Assembly (NCBI GenBank): GCA_003342815.1
Contig: PTEX01000142.1
Location: forward strand, 62,001-126,000
DNA: 64,000 bases
DNA from: Eudromia elegans
Taxonomy: Eukaryota; Chordata; Aves; Tinamiformes; Tinamidae
Direction: 5' to 3'
The position numbers were made by a program, and so were the translations under genes. Below are positions 1 through 13,859 of the stretch, in pieces. Numbering within the stretch: position 1 is the stretch's first letter; each line of letters opens with the position of its first letter. The notes below the pieces were generated by a model. It was not told the origin of the DNA and searched no databases. It saw only the letters and a list, made by a program, of their open reading frames with translations.

Positions 1-2131
1 ATTGTGATCAGATAGAAAATTTTTTTCATGTTCAGTACCCCCAGTACATAAGGCAAATTCATTTTCTGATTTCACATGTTTCTCACTCTTTTTCATGTGA
101 GTTCTACTATTTATCTCCTCTGAATTTGAAGCCTGGCTTTAGCATCTATATGTCTTGCCTAACTGAATCTACACTCCTCTTGGACTGGTGAAATCAGTGG
201 GTGTTTNCTCTGTATAGGACAGACGTCTTAAAATTGTTTAGGTTTTGGTAGTCATTTAGCAGAAGAGCCCCTAGTGTTCCTGCTGACAGCATTACTTGCA
301 TGTCCAACCCAAAGCCTGGTCTTTGGGTAACAGTGGCAGAGTTGATGCCTTTGTTATTCCGTTCTCTAAACAAACCCTTCATTTGTTTNCCTTGACTTCC
401 TGTACTTAACTAATAATGTGTTATCATTGGTCTTAGCTTTATCTTCCAATAATTCTATTAATTCATTGTTCTTGACACTTCATTCATAATTATCTACTTG
501 CTTCCTCACCAGCAGTCATCCCTTACTNCCAATACACAGAGAAGAAATTAGACATAATGCTGGTAAATATGCAAAATTCAGGACACATTTGTTTTTGTTG
601 TGCATATTCCTCAGAATAACAGNTTCTGCATGTGTCTCATTTTTGCAGGGGCTGAACAGGATCATTTCTTCAGTGATCATGTATGACTTAGTTACCCCCT
701 TTTAGAATACAACCTTATTGCATGTGTGGGATCTTCAACCTGAACCACTACCATTGAGCTGACTGCGTACAGAAAGGCTCAGGCTGCTGCAAGTATGTTG
801 GGTTTACTGTGTATAAACCCAAGAGCAGAGTACCTAAAATAATTCCAAGCATGTTCAGATACATGTTTCCTGGGATAAACCATCTGGATACTTTGAATCC
901 TAGAATACAAGCNCATTTTATTTTTCTGTCTAAACAACTGTGTATACAAGTGATAGTCTTGTTTGAGGCTAACGCTCTTCTGAAAATCCAGACAAGAAAT
1001 TGCTCTGTTTAATATTAGGTCCCTATGGAAAAGTGAATAGGTAAACAGAATGTACTGCCATAGATATAGCACATAATGTCTTTGTATTTGGTACCTTTTG
1101 TCACCTGATGAATACTATCCCTCATGCAGGCTGCTGGTCTTAATGTAAAGCTTAGTGTGGCAGATACTTGCACTAGCGTGAACATGTCAGTGTAGGTACT
1201 GCAAGGTGAAGGGGGTATACGCATGCTTTCCAGATCGTTAGCAGAGCTTCAGTGCTTTGGCGCTTCCCGTGGCATTACAGGCTCTTCAAGATAGCCATGA
1301 GCACCCAGCAAGGGGCAGTGACATGGGCAGCGAGCCCTTTGCTTGGTGTCCCAGGCTCTATTTCCTGCTGTGCTTGGCGAACTTGCACTGTGTGTTCTTG
1401 GATGCCAGTCCTGTTGCATGATGGTATGTAGCTCACTCAAGATGTCACCTTTTGAAAAAATGATCAGACCAGATAATCCTGCTCTGCCAGAATCCTCATT
1501 AGACTGAGAAATATGTTCAAAGCTCCATGCTCTGTCTTGCAGTTGTCTTTTGCTTGGTCAGTGGAGCCATGCTGGCGTTGCACTGTTGGAGGCCAGTTTG
1601 TTTGGAGTTGAGATGGTTTGGAGGGAATTGAGGGAGCACCTGGGGCCCTGCCTTCTTGAAGGGTGGCAATACTATGGAAGCATCAAGNGATAATTAATGA
1701 TCTTGCAGCATTAATAGCAAGAAGAAGATAAGAAAGGTGCAAAGGGCTGTGAGCTGTGTGATGTGCAGTCTGAGGATTGCAGTTATATGATCCTTATGGG
1801 CTTTTCCTTTAAAAATCCTTTCACCAATATTGATCCAGCAGAGTGATTCAATACCAGTACAGTGCTTTGCAGCAGATTTTTGTGTTGTGCTGAATATTGA
1901 AAAAACGTCCACTAAAAGCTTTTTAGTGTGAATTTCTGTCTGAATTACTCTCTTAAAGTAATATAACAGTATGTATTGGTATAACATCTTGCATAAACAC
2001 ACATCACCNCAAGCTTTAATGCAAAAAAGCTTCAGCACAGTAATTGCAGTAATCTTGAATTAAATGTTTATTGGTAATCATATAGTACCAGAATTACTTG
2101 TTCCTTCATTCTAGGGAAGGACTTATATCCC

Positions 2132-2161
2132 TTTCGTACAGGTTAAACAGCCTGTACGAAA
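2132..2161. repeat. Perfect 11-bp inverted repeat, 8-base loop
   Basis: TTTCGTACAGG and CCTGTACGAAA are exact reverse complements separated by TTAAACAG. Each arm carries a CpG, which is scarce in the surrounding sequence. No tRNA or known small RNA is recognised. Confidence 0.9.
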
Positions 2162-5100
2162 ACTGATTGTTTTGTTTAAACCATATACATGTGACAAAAA
2201 AGTGAATTTCATTAAAATCATGATTTAGAGGAAAGAGGTAGAACTGTTACCTGAAAATAAAATTGAGATGAGAGATTTACTTCACTTGTTCTGCTTATGT
2301 ATTCATATTTGTTTCGAGATCTTTTGCAGATTAAAATCCTACATAAAATCAGCATCTTTGTCTCTATTTGAACACTGAGCTATTTATATTATAAACACAA
2401 ATGCAGTTGCATTTCGCTATTAATACATACTGCATACACAGTGTGTAGGAATTGCAGATTAAAAAATATGAATAGATATTTTATTGATCTAGTTGAGATT
2501 TTTCTTTAGTAAAACCTGCATACAGTTTTCATGTAATCTTGCCAGACTTTACAAGATGAGCAAGGTCATCTTGGCTATCCCTTAAGATAATATCCTGTGG
2601 AGAGCAAGTAGGTGGGGCTTACAACAAAATTGAATGGTGTGCTTTTTATAAACAGTGCCAAGAATAGCGTTAGGAGCCAGAGTGTAGCTGGAAGTGCTGA
2701 CTTCAGATGATATGTGAAACTAAACTCTTTAACATATGTGATAATTATAGATTTGAGGCTGCCTCACGTACAGGGAGGGGTGTTATACCTCCTCACAGGC
2801 CCGTTCGTTANTCGGCTTGGGAAATTACATTCTTATCAAAATTCCCCATGAAATTCAGTTGGGATAAAATATTAATCTCTTCTTGTCTTAAACAGTTTGT
2901 GTTACTGAAAAGCTGCTGTATCTCAACTCCTAAGCACTTGCATTGCATTAGGGTGTTAGGTTATTATTTTGTGTGCTATTCAGTATTTTCATATTAAAAA
3001 CATTATGTTTATTTTTCTTTGCTTCCTCTAGTCTGCAATGATTAAATGTTAAATCAATAACAAAAATTTCACTAATATTTATTGTGCCTTTACAAGACTA
3101 GCAGGGCATAAATCAGATTTTAAAAGACTTAGTTGGAAAAAAACTAATTTCAGACATATATATTAGATGCATCCTATTTAATATGTATGTCTGTCTTTGT
3201 TTAGACTGCACATACTCCTTGTTACTTGTGACACCTAATACATACACACTCTTTTCAGGTGTGAGGCTTCATCTTGGCTTGGCGGCCATTTAACATGGCA
3301 GTGAGCAGGCATTTGCAGCAGACGTGAGTAATGAGTTGGCCATAACTGAGGAGATAAGAGAAGGTTTCACTTATTTGTGAAGTACCACTTCCTGCTTTAA
3401 GAAAGAGTGTGTGCAGATGCCTTGTCTCTTTAGCCTGTATTTCTTTCACAAAGTAAATTGGAGCTAGCAGATTAGGTTGTTGTCCTCTAGTGACTTTAAT
3501 ATGTCTCCTGAGCAGAGTAGTTTTGCCCTATGTACCATAATGAACATAGTGTAATTAACCATTGGAACATCTTGCCCCAGTAGGTTCTCTGTCACTTGAA
3601 GTCTTGATTTAAACACTCTAATTTTCTTAAGATACACATACTACCTCATCTAAAATTTAGAGTGCTGGATAGAGAAGTTACTGACTGAAAGTCTGTGTCC
3701 TTTTTTTCCAAGAGCTCAGAGTAAACAGTTGAAACATCTTTCTTAGCTTCTGAAAAATAAATACATGGCTGTATTTTCTCATAGGCTGATTAGTCGCACT
3801 CCGTTATCCTGTCACTTTTTCAGTTTTTGCTCCTGAAGGTCTTGCAAAATGAAGCATTAGGTTATCTGCAGATTAATGACTGGAGAATCTCATCTGGCCA
3901 TAACTCACCAGTTTTCTTGCAGAACTCTAATTTTCCTTGTCTTTGCCTTTAAAATTCTCTCTGAAATTCTTTCCTTAACAAATACAACTTTTTTTTTCTC
4001 TCTCCCTGCTGTTTACAGCATGTAAAANTAGCTTCTGTGTAGTACTGGTTAGACATGGTAAAGGACATTCCATTATTTGCTACTCTTTACCTACTGTTCT
4101 AGACATCTGCATTTGTATGGCTGTGTACAGTGCATAGGAGCACCTCAATACCTGTTTAGATTTGTCATCCTCTTTACATACGCAGAAGGCTTCGGGAGCG
4201 GCTTGTACTTTGTATGACCATAAAGAGCAGGTACCAGNAATGGCAGTGTCCAAAGATGTCACTCCGGGCAGAATTTTTGACACAGATTATGGCTTTGTTG
4301 TAGAGAGACTGCTAAGGGTAAGGCTTTCGGTTCTCACTGGGAGAAATCTCTGAAGCTGCCCTTTTATTTATATCACCAATTAATCTGATATCTATACACA
4401 AAATTCAAATGCTTATTATATAGGTTAAAACTTAGTGCTTGGCTAAATAACTGATTACAAAAGCATACCAGAATGTATGTGTTTAGGTTAAAATGTGCCA
4501 TGGGAATGGCTGGAAATTGCGGGTTATTTGAAAGTACATCAAATTGTATTGTAAAGAAGAAAGATTTGCCATAAATTAGACAATTGTGTGTATAAAGTAG
4601 AGGCTTGCAATTTGGAAAGGAGAGGAAAAAAAAAAAAAAGGCAAAGCCAAACTGTGTGTATAACAGAGTAGGGTTTTTTTAATCATCCAGGGCAAGTATA
4701 CAAAATTTGAGATTGTTATTCCTTTCCTTTGTGGTGCCAGTGAAGAATGCAGTGCTCTGCCCTGCTATTGTGCTTGAATCGGAACTGATGCCACCACGGA
4801 AGCACCGTGCTTCTTTTTTGCATTCAGTGCCTGCCCGGTTCTAAAGCAGCCTGCAGGCTGGCTATTGTAGTTAGCGTCACACAACGCTTGGAGCCCAGTT
4901 TTGACTGGCTTATCCACTAAAGAGACATTTTCCATATTTTCTAAATGTTTACGGTGTTTTTCCATTAGGTTATTTGTAAATTTAGTTTGTTTAGTTTGGT
5001 AGTACTTTTTAAACCTAGTTGATGATACCTAACTTTGGTGCCCCACAAATTTGATCTTATTGTGTAGTATGTATATGGCTCTGCATAGTCTGCAGAATAA

Positions 5101-7559
5101 ATGATATAGTATAGTGTGTCGTGCCTGTCTGCTGTTTTCTGGAATTTGACTAATGCTTGCAACTTGAAAGGCAAGGTTANGCTTCCCTTTGCTGTTCAGA
5201 GAGTGCGACTAAACTATTGTGGCCGGCACCGCCGTGGAAGACTTGTAAGGCTTCCCTTTTGTTTCAATCTTTAAGTGCCTTAGGAGTCATCCATAAAGGA
5301 TAGCCCAGTGGGGGAGTTGAGGTCTTGTGGACAGTTGGTAGAGGGGGCAGAGTAAAAATTCTGGAAAAATCTGCAGAGATCCTTTCAGGATTTCCACTTT
5401 TGTTCCCTTTGGCTAAAATAAGTCTTTGAAAATGGTGCTGTGGAAGTGGGTAAATGAAAGAGAACTACATGGGGCTAAGGAATGGTGATGTTCTTTTGGG
5501 AGTTCAAGGCATTTATACAGTTTGAGAAAGAGAGTGGGGAGCTCAGTATTTGATAAAATCTACTGGAGCCCTCTAATTTGTTGGAAATAAAAAAGGAAAA
5601 ATGGAAAAAAATTTAGGTTATTCCCTTGTTTAATTTGCTAGACTGGCACTAATTCTGCAGTTCACTTACTGTACTAGATAATTTGAATATCCATTCTGCA
5701 TTCTTCATTTCAACAGGGGAGAAAGTGGATGCTGAGGGCAAAAGGGTACTGTATTGGAGGGGGTTAGAGTAGAGCTGAGCAGCAAATTGTGCAAGCCCTT
5801 TTCACAGCTGTACCTGAATACATCTCATGTAATCTTATTTTTTCCATAAAGTTTTTAATGGTGGAATTGTTTTGCCAATCTAATGAAGTTTCAATAAAAT
5901 TATTTTTCTTTCAGTTTTTGTAAAACTGCATGGAGATCCTTAAATGCAAAGACTAAATTTGGAGGCACTAAAACAAATAATGTAGTCTGATCTGTCAGGT
6001 TCTAATTTCAAAGTTATTGCATGCTGCAAGGCTACTTAAATTTACAGCAAGGCAGAAAGCAGGTGCTCTTGAGATCCTGTCAGCTGGTAGCCCCCNTTTT
6101 TCATTTGGGCACTCTACCATTCACAGGATGAAATATGATTTGGCTTAAAATCTTTACTGTACNTTCCTTTTAACACATAATCACAAACCAACTCCCATTT
6201 CTGGCATTGTCTTGTTTTGAACAATGTTAACTGAATTTGCCCAAACAGTCATGAGAGCCGCTTTGCCTGGTGCAGTCTTGATGGAAGTTTGGACTACTGA
6301 AAGGCTGTCAGAATTAGGCCCCTTCAGGCATACATGCCGTTTGTGTCTCCTTGCGAGCAAACTGTGCGTTTCAANGTTTTGAATAGTCTTTTGAGTAAAA
6401 ATTGGTTTCAGTAAAGTGCCTCAGCTACCATCCCTGGGAACGTTTGTGTTGCACAATAGAACTCTTACTTCATCGCCTTTCAGACGGGTTCGTTTAATAT
6501 TTGGCTGTGGTACCACCAATAGCAGCACTCTTTGAATGGTCAAGAAGGAAGAGTGCCTGCTCTAAGCATGGTACAAGCTAAGGACAGACAGCTGGACAGA
6601 TGATATAAATGAAAATGTCTAACAAATACAGTAAGGCAGAAGGGGGCTGCTGGTGTGAAGGGGAGGAGAGAGACTTCAGCATGAAGTCATATTTTAATCA
6701 CTCTGAGGAGTAACAACAGGTTGCATTATGGCAGGCCTTTTATTTAATGCTGGTTGTTTTTTTGTTTGTTTTTGTTATTGTGTGACTGCTGTAAAATATG
6801 TTTATATGTTTGTGCATAAGAAACTGCNTATTTTCCATATAATATGTTGGTTGTCCTCTCAAATTGAAAGAAGGTGGGTTTATTTTAAAACTCTAAATCT
6901 CATACCAGTCTAAAACCTGCCCAANTGGCATTTATACTAGTGACTTGCTTGACAAGACTTCTTTGTGAAGGTGTAAATGTGCAGCAGTGTCCCTGCTGTA
7001 CAGTTAAACTTTCTGTACATAAATCATTCTGGTAGATTGAGCCAGCAGAGGATTGCTTACAATGCATTGAGTGTGATTTAATATTATGCTATATGCAGTG
7101 CTGGAACTTAATTCCAAATACCCAAAGTGGTGTAACTAACATGTAGCAAAGATCTACTCCAAGCTGTGTTTTAGCATTTAGAAACCTGGCAGTATTGATG
7201 CTAAAGTGATGCTATTGATGCTTTTATGCAGTTTTTTGTTGTTATGTTATTGGCATTTCAATTGTGAGCTCTTTAACCAGGGGTGGATCTGTACCTGCCA
7301 GAGGAAGGAAATGGTCTGGGATTGCATGTTTCTCATTTTTCTTCTTCCTGTAAAAATAGTTGTAGGCTTGTAGTAGGCTAGTTTGTGAAGAATGNCCTCA
7401 ACTGTTACAAATAATAGGATCAACAAGAAAATGTTAATAATGCTTTTACTGAAGAATGTAAAATTAAGCCAAATTATGTTCTCAAGACCGAGTAGTATAG
7501 ATTTTATTTAAAAAAAAAAAAAAGGTTATAGACAAGTTGGCAATTTAAGCTTTAGTCAA

Positions 7560-7870
7560 TTTAAAGCATCCACCAGTGGTGCATGAAGACTATGAGATGG
7601 CTAGTGCCAAGCTTTTCTCTCTGGTGACAACTGACTGGGGAGAAGTGGATCTTGGTGGCAAGGTGTGGGGGCACCAAGCACAGAGTCTGGCTGCTGCTAG
7701 GTAGCCCCTCTCGGAGCTGGCAGCGCTTAGTGCCTGGCCCTGCCATGTCCTGGCCCAACAGGCGCAGCTAGTTGTGTCCCTGGAGGCTTGGGGTGCAAGT
7801 GCTGATGAAGGTCTCCACGACAGATCAGACTTCACACTAGTAGTNGCAACTGTTGTGCCACTTTCACTTT
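7560..7870. other. GC-rich patch, no recognised gene
   Basis: Locally GC-rich sequence gives two overlapping minus-strand chance frames (65 and 108 codons) rich in Ser, Pro, Ala and Cys, without any family resemblance. I see no splice-site arrangement supporting an exon. Confidence 0.4.
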
Positions 7871-10565
7871 GCTTTTTTCTTAGGGCTGCAATGTCTTTAG
7901 CTGAATTAGAAACCATAATTTTAGTGATTCATTCCTAGCACTCTTCTCTGATGACTGTGTGGGATAAAATGAGAAAACAGTTTAATCCACTCACTTGTGG
8001 AGAGTTGCCAGAAATAATGGCACCAGCTCAGTGCCATTAATAAATGCCCTGCTCAGTCTACTCTGTGTCTTAAAGATGTGAAAAAGTCCACTGGGTTACA
8101 GTTTAAAACCAAGGCGTTATTTTACCTTCTGGCAGACTACGGGAGCACTGAGGTGCTTCTCAGTGAATTTCTATACTGCTTAGTCCTCTGATGCAGGTGT
8201 TCAAAGCAGCCTATATCTGCTGACTGCTTAGCAGATGGGAGAGAGTTCCCATGGGAAAGCAAGCCTCCATGCCCAGGAGTTTTTCTTTACTATCTTGATC
8301 CAAGTGTTTAACCTTCAGGAAAAAAAATGGTGGGGTTCTTTTGTCTGTGATTATGTATGTATTTTATTAATATTGAGTCATTCTTTCGCTTACACATATT
8401 TAGCCTCTATTTTCTTGTTGAGATTTAATGAATATTATTTGCATGACCTTGGTCGTAAATGACTTGCTGCTTCTTTTAATACATTTTTCAGCAATTTGTC
8501 TTTGAAAAATAGTAGGCGTAGGTAGATATTCCAGATATTCAATTTTTAAGATATATTAAAGTTGAGTTGAGCGTTAGAAATGTTCACTTTTCCACCCTAT
8601 AGAAAGTGTTGTCAATTTTATTTTGATTCTAATGAAACTGTGTAATACTCTAATGATGGGGAGGAGAAATGTGGAACTTTAAAAATAGTGTTAAGTCATA
8701 CTTAAGAGTGCTTTTTTAAAAGGATATTTTTAAAAATGAAGTGCAGTGGGAAAAAATATGAAATGCATGTGAAAAAATAGGACCAATCCTTAAGTGACTG
8801 TTCTTNATATTAGTGATGCTGTGCTATTCATATAGCATTTAAAGTATGTTTTGAGCTGTGCTTTTCATGATAATTCCAGAGATTGTGTGTTTTCTAAAAT
8901 TATTACTTTTAGAATATCATTTTTTTTGGGAGGCACATACTACAGGATGTTTTCTCCTCTTGTTCCTGGATAGCTATGCAAAGTTGGAGGAGGAGGGAAG
9001 AAATTTTCAGTCCAGTGGAATGATCATGAAGTNTGAGTGACTGAGGAAACTTGTCTGAAACGCTGCACTGCACTCTTAAGGNTGGCTGGGTGTGTAGCAG
9101 GTGAGTATTTTGGGATATGCATCTTAGGGACAGAATTCCATGATCACACCATCCTTAAATTGCTCTTCTTTTTTCCCTGCCTGCTGTCCAGGCATTTACA
9201 TCTGTTTTATGCTGGCAGGCTAGTCTGTCGCATTACAGGAACACAGATTAAAAACTAAGTGGTACCTTTGAACCTAGGGTTTTTCTTCCATGCACATGAC
9301 TTCTCTACNTCTTTATAAATATTTCAGTAGGTTTTCTACTGTCTGTTTCATTCCTCTGTTAAGTGTATTTAATAACATTATAAGAACAAATCTTCGGCAG
9401 GTGTGTATTAAAGAAAATTCAAAACTTCCTTTGAAAAGTAAGTTTGAACTACAGTGATGCATGCACAAGTACATGAATGTAATCACACCCACACAAATAT
9501 GCTATTTGTACTGTTTCTACTGTTGGAAAACCTTGCTCTGTATTTCCACTGTTCTACGCAGCTAGTTAATTCTGCAGTGTTTGTAATTCTTGGGCTGCAA
9601 CTGAGAACCTGTGATACAAATAGAGCTGTTCTCAGGGGACTGTACATATTTCAGCTGAATGGTGTCCCGTTAAGGAAGCAGCTGTTCGCCTCTAATGAAG
9701 CCCCCTGGCTTTGCCGTTGCAATCTTAGTATATCCAGCCAAATTAGCTATAGAGGCACATACTGTAGGACCAGTTTCAGGAGAAATTCTTTCACTGTGTG
9801 CCTCACTAGACCTTTTGGGATATGGACAGCTGACAAAACACTATGGGAATACTATGCTGTTTCTAAACTTCCATTTGACTTTATTTCAGAAAAAGACTGT
9901 ATGTGGAAGGTCTGGGCTAGTTGTGTTTCACAGAAGGTGTAATTTAGAGAGTAATTAGTTTGAGGTTAATACAAATAGCTTTTCTGAGCAATATTTTATG
10001 GATGAGTAACTGTAGTATCTATTCCTAACAGGGTATGCATGTGCTCTGTAACTCTTTGAAAGACGCTCTCTGTTTTGTTTCTTATATGTGTTTATGTCAT
10101 AAAGTATTCTGAAAGTTGCAGTTCATTTGCTGAGAGTCNCTCCTGACTCTTGTAATGTGGCCTGAGGAGTGACAGCTTTGCGCTCTCCACTGATCTCTGC
10201 CTCTGTGGTGGAACCTGCATGTCCACCTGCATGGGCTTGATTGCAACCTGCTAATTAAGCAGTGTTGTAGTATTCAGCCTGCACCTGATACAGTGCCAAC
10301 CTGTTCTGGTAATCAATTTGTTTTCAGCCTTATTTGGAACTACAGGACATTTCAGCTTCATTCCTCTTAAACAATTCTGAAATCTACAAAATTCCCTATG
10401 AAACAAATTTTCAAACTTTTTTTTTTTTTAAAGATGGAGTTGCTGATAAAGGACTTGAATTACTAAGCCTGGCTAGCTTCTGTCTATGATAGATAGAAAT
10501 TTCTAATGACTCTAATTTTTTTTGCCATTGTAAGATAGTTAATGTGGTACTATTAGGATGCTAGC

Positions 10566-10582
10566 TTTTTTTTTTTTTTTTT
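10566..10582. repeat. Poly-T tract
   Basis: A 17-base T run is followed by CTCACTCTCTTGCTCTAG. The whole looks like a strong splice-acceptor context, but what follows (GAAGCATACAGGAGAAG) meets stops quickly and was not recognised as an exon. Confidence 0.85.
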
Positions 10583-12519
10583 CTCACTCTCTTGCTCTAG
10601 GAAGCATACAGGAGAAGAAGAAAAACTTTAAAACATGGACTTGAGAAGCCTTCAAGGTTATCTGGAATTTCATCTCATCTTCCACAGTAATTTTTTAATT
10701 ATTTTTATTTAAAGCATGATCTAGAGGCCATGAGACCTAATGTATCTTCAATTGTAGTTAAAATAACTACACAGATTTTCTCTACTTGGAGAAAATTATG
10801 TGTGCCTAAGACTGAGTGGGATTACTCAGGGGTGCTTGTGACTCTGCAGGCTATCTTTCCATGCTTGGGATGTCTCTGTTGACTTTCNTTCATTGAAAAT
10901 GTGCCCGCCTGTCTGTGGCAGCTGTCAGCAGAGCTCTCCTTTGCTGGGACCCCCAGTCTTTGTGCTCTCCTCTTTGCCTTTGCATTGGCTGCCCACAGAC
11001 TCTAAGATAACTTTTAAGTTATCCTTTGGGCTTTTGAAAGCCCTATAGCAGTGTAAGCAAATGGAAATGTCTGAAAGNCTTTTCTAATTTTCAATTTTAT
11101 TGGTTATTTGTTCTCTGAAACCACTCTTTTTAGCTGACAGGTAGCCACATGTTGGCAGTGTGGTAAAACTCCAGACATGGCATTTTCCCTCTTAACGTCT
11201 ATCATAGCTCTTCTTTTTCCACTTTTATGGCATGTTTTTTCTCCTAGTATATTTTCNGAATGATTTTGCTCCAGTATATTTTCTTAGTCAAGTTCTTCTG
11301 TATTTTTTTTCTTTATAAACAAAGGAGAGCGATTTTAAAAATGTTTTAGTGCACTTCTGTTGTTTGTTTAAACTAAGTTATATTAAAGATGCTATAAATT
11401 AGTGATGATTGGGGCAGATAAATNTATACAAATTTGTAGGCTTGTTTTCTGTAAACTTAATCTGAGCCCTTGAAANGAGGTGGGAGATTTCAGGCAAAGA
11501 CTGCAAAAGCTTCATTACATTTGGCTTTTACTGTTTAGGCTGTGATTTGAATGTGGCCTATGCTTTGAGACCAGAGTTTTCATATAGACTTTGCCTGTAA
11601 CTGACAGAGAACAGTTTTAAANTGTGGTTTTATAAATCTCAGAATTTCATAGTTGCTGAGAAGACTAAATGCATTTATAGAAACTGCTCATGAGTGTGTA
11701 TTTTGTTGTAAAGGCAGATAATAGAGAAAACAGGTCTACAGAAGTTTTTCTCTTGATTTGACTCTTGTGCTGGTTTTTTGTTTTTTTTTTTTTGAAGTTG
11801 TCATTTTGTGATGGAATTTAACATGCCATCCTTGACTTAGCTTGATTTCATGCATTTGAACAATTGTGTATTTTGAAGAAGAAAGGATCGAACCTAATCT
11901 GGATTTGATGGTACAAGACGAAATCAAAGACCAGGGTGCCTGCTGTCCAGGATGCATGTTGCTTTTCTCATTAGGAAACACATGTGCATTTTCTGTTCAT
12001 NATTTTTTTTCTGGTAAGAGGACACTTTGTAAACTCCCACCTGAGGGCATGGCACCTCCAAAAATGACTGTGCCAAGGTTAGTTGTAATGAGTAAAATAT
12101 GCAAATTTAAATTAAAAATATTTTCTTAATCGAGGATGCATAAATTATTCCCAGTGGACACCTTAGTGACAATAAATTTCGCATGCCTGGGAATTAACAT
12201 GCCCCACTTATATTACTTTGCTATTCCATTAAAAAAATGCATTATTCATTTAAATGGCTTCCACTGTATTTAGCTTTTGAAAAAGAGATCTGACTATTAT
12301 TTCTAAGCCCAAATTTGAGTTGCATATAGAACAGCTGTGGGTGTGCTTGTATACTGACCTCAGAAAAGCTGTTACACTAAGCATGACTTGCATTGCAAAA
12401 ATAAAAATATAGATATACTGATTTAGTTAATTGTGAGGATTGAGTGAAACAGCATCAGCATTCCTGATGCCTAATTTTAGAGTTTTGCAGTGCTTCCTCG
12501 TCACATCAAAACCTTTTGA

Positions 12520-12865
12520 GCTGGGGCTGCTCCCTTGCAACGCNCCTGCCAGTACTAGACAGGGTAGGCACAGCAGCCTCTGTCTTCCTGTCCTTCTTTC
12601 AGGGCGGTTGCTCTGTCCTCCCATCTGCTGTGCCGTGGGTGCTGCCCTGTCCCTGCAGGCTGATGGTGACGTGTGATGTCTCTGGAGGNTAAACGAGTGT
12701 TGGAACTGGGCGGTCAGGAGGGCAGCATCCATGGGGGCAGTGTGTGGAGCCCCTGGCTCTGCCTTTGCAGCTGCCCTTCAGTAATCTTTAACGCCAGCTC
12801 NCTCACTGGAGCGGCAGCTGCGGAACAGAGGGATCCCCACACCAGCCCTCACTCACTTCCTTAGC
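12520..12865. other. GC-rich patch, no recognised gene
   Basis: Local rise in GC with scattered CpG (GGGCGG, GTGCCGTGGG, GACGTG, GGAGCGGCAGC). Short frames on both strands resemble no known protein, and several N bases interrupt it. Confidence 0.4.
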
Positions 12866-13804
12866 CAGGCAGCTCTCAATGTCCCGAGGTCTTGATGAAT
12901 GTAAGCCAAGCATTTACTCTATATCTAATCACTCCTTTTTTTGAAGTCCTTGGAGATGCTTATAATCCTAAGGATGCCATACAAGCTCAGATTTTTCTTT
13001 ATGAAAACCATTTACAGTGGGATTTCAAAAGTGCTCAGCCTAGCCCTGCTTCCTTATAAATCAATCGTTAAAGTCCTAGTGACTTCAGTGGGAGTAGTTA
13101 GGCCAACACTGCATGCTTGAAAATGCCTCCCTAAACTGTAAATGAGAATATACATTTGAGAATGTTGCAACCTAATTTTTATCCTGAGCTTATGATTGTA
13201 GTAACTGAGTGCCCTAGATTTATCACTGTATCTGCTTGATGATGTCACTTCATCATCTCCTCTGAATTTGAAACTGTAGCTCATATTTACAAGTGATTTA
13301 TTCTTTGTATATCTTCAGTCCTTTTTTTTTTACTTCAGTCATATCAGTCCAGACTCATGCCACTAACAAAATACGCTTTAAATAAGCTCCTTAAATACCC
13401 TAACTATTTCATTATGCATAAGCACAGGACATTTTCATTTATTTATATATTTTTTTGCCTTTTATGCATGGTAAGGACAAAATGGCTGTGGAGTAAATTG
13501 AGAGATTGTTTAGATTTTTTTTCTTCTTCTTTGAAGCATTTGAATAAATATTTAAGTTCTCCTTGCTAAAGATTTGATATGCTGCATTGTTCACTTGTGA
13601 TTTTAATGTTAGGAATACTAACCTATGACAGACTTTAAAGAATATTTCAGATACTGAGTCTGGAGGTAACAGCTTTATTACTGCATGATGACTTGACCCA
13701 TATTTTCTAACATGATTTCCCTGCTGTAACTCGAATTGAGTTCATGTAAGTCTAATGATATCAGTTGACCTTGAGAGTTAGACCTAAAAGCCTGTGGTTG
13801 TCCT

Positions 13805-13859
13805 GTTTTTTAAGATTTTTTCCTTTTTTTTTTTCTATTTTTTTTTTTTACTCTTTTCA
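13805..13859. repeat. Polypyrimidine/poly-T rich segment
   Basis: Several T runs of 6-10 bases are separated by single C or A bases. It is low complexity with no downstream exon recognised. Confidence 0.8.

Noticed and set aside
9454-9942. 162-codon open frame on the + strand, the longest outside the microsatellite
   Set aside because: No family resemblance, no splice or promoter context, and a low-information composition typical of chance frames in AT-rich vertebrate DNA.
10566-10640. Very strong polypyrimidine tract followed by CTCTAG
   Set aside because: It looks like a splice acceptor, but the following sequence hits stops quickly and has no donor at exon-like distance.
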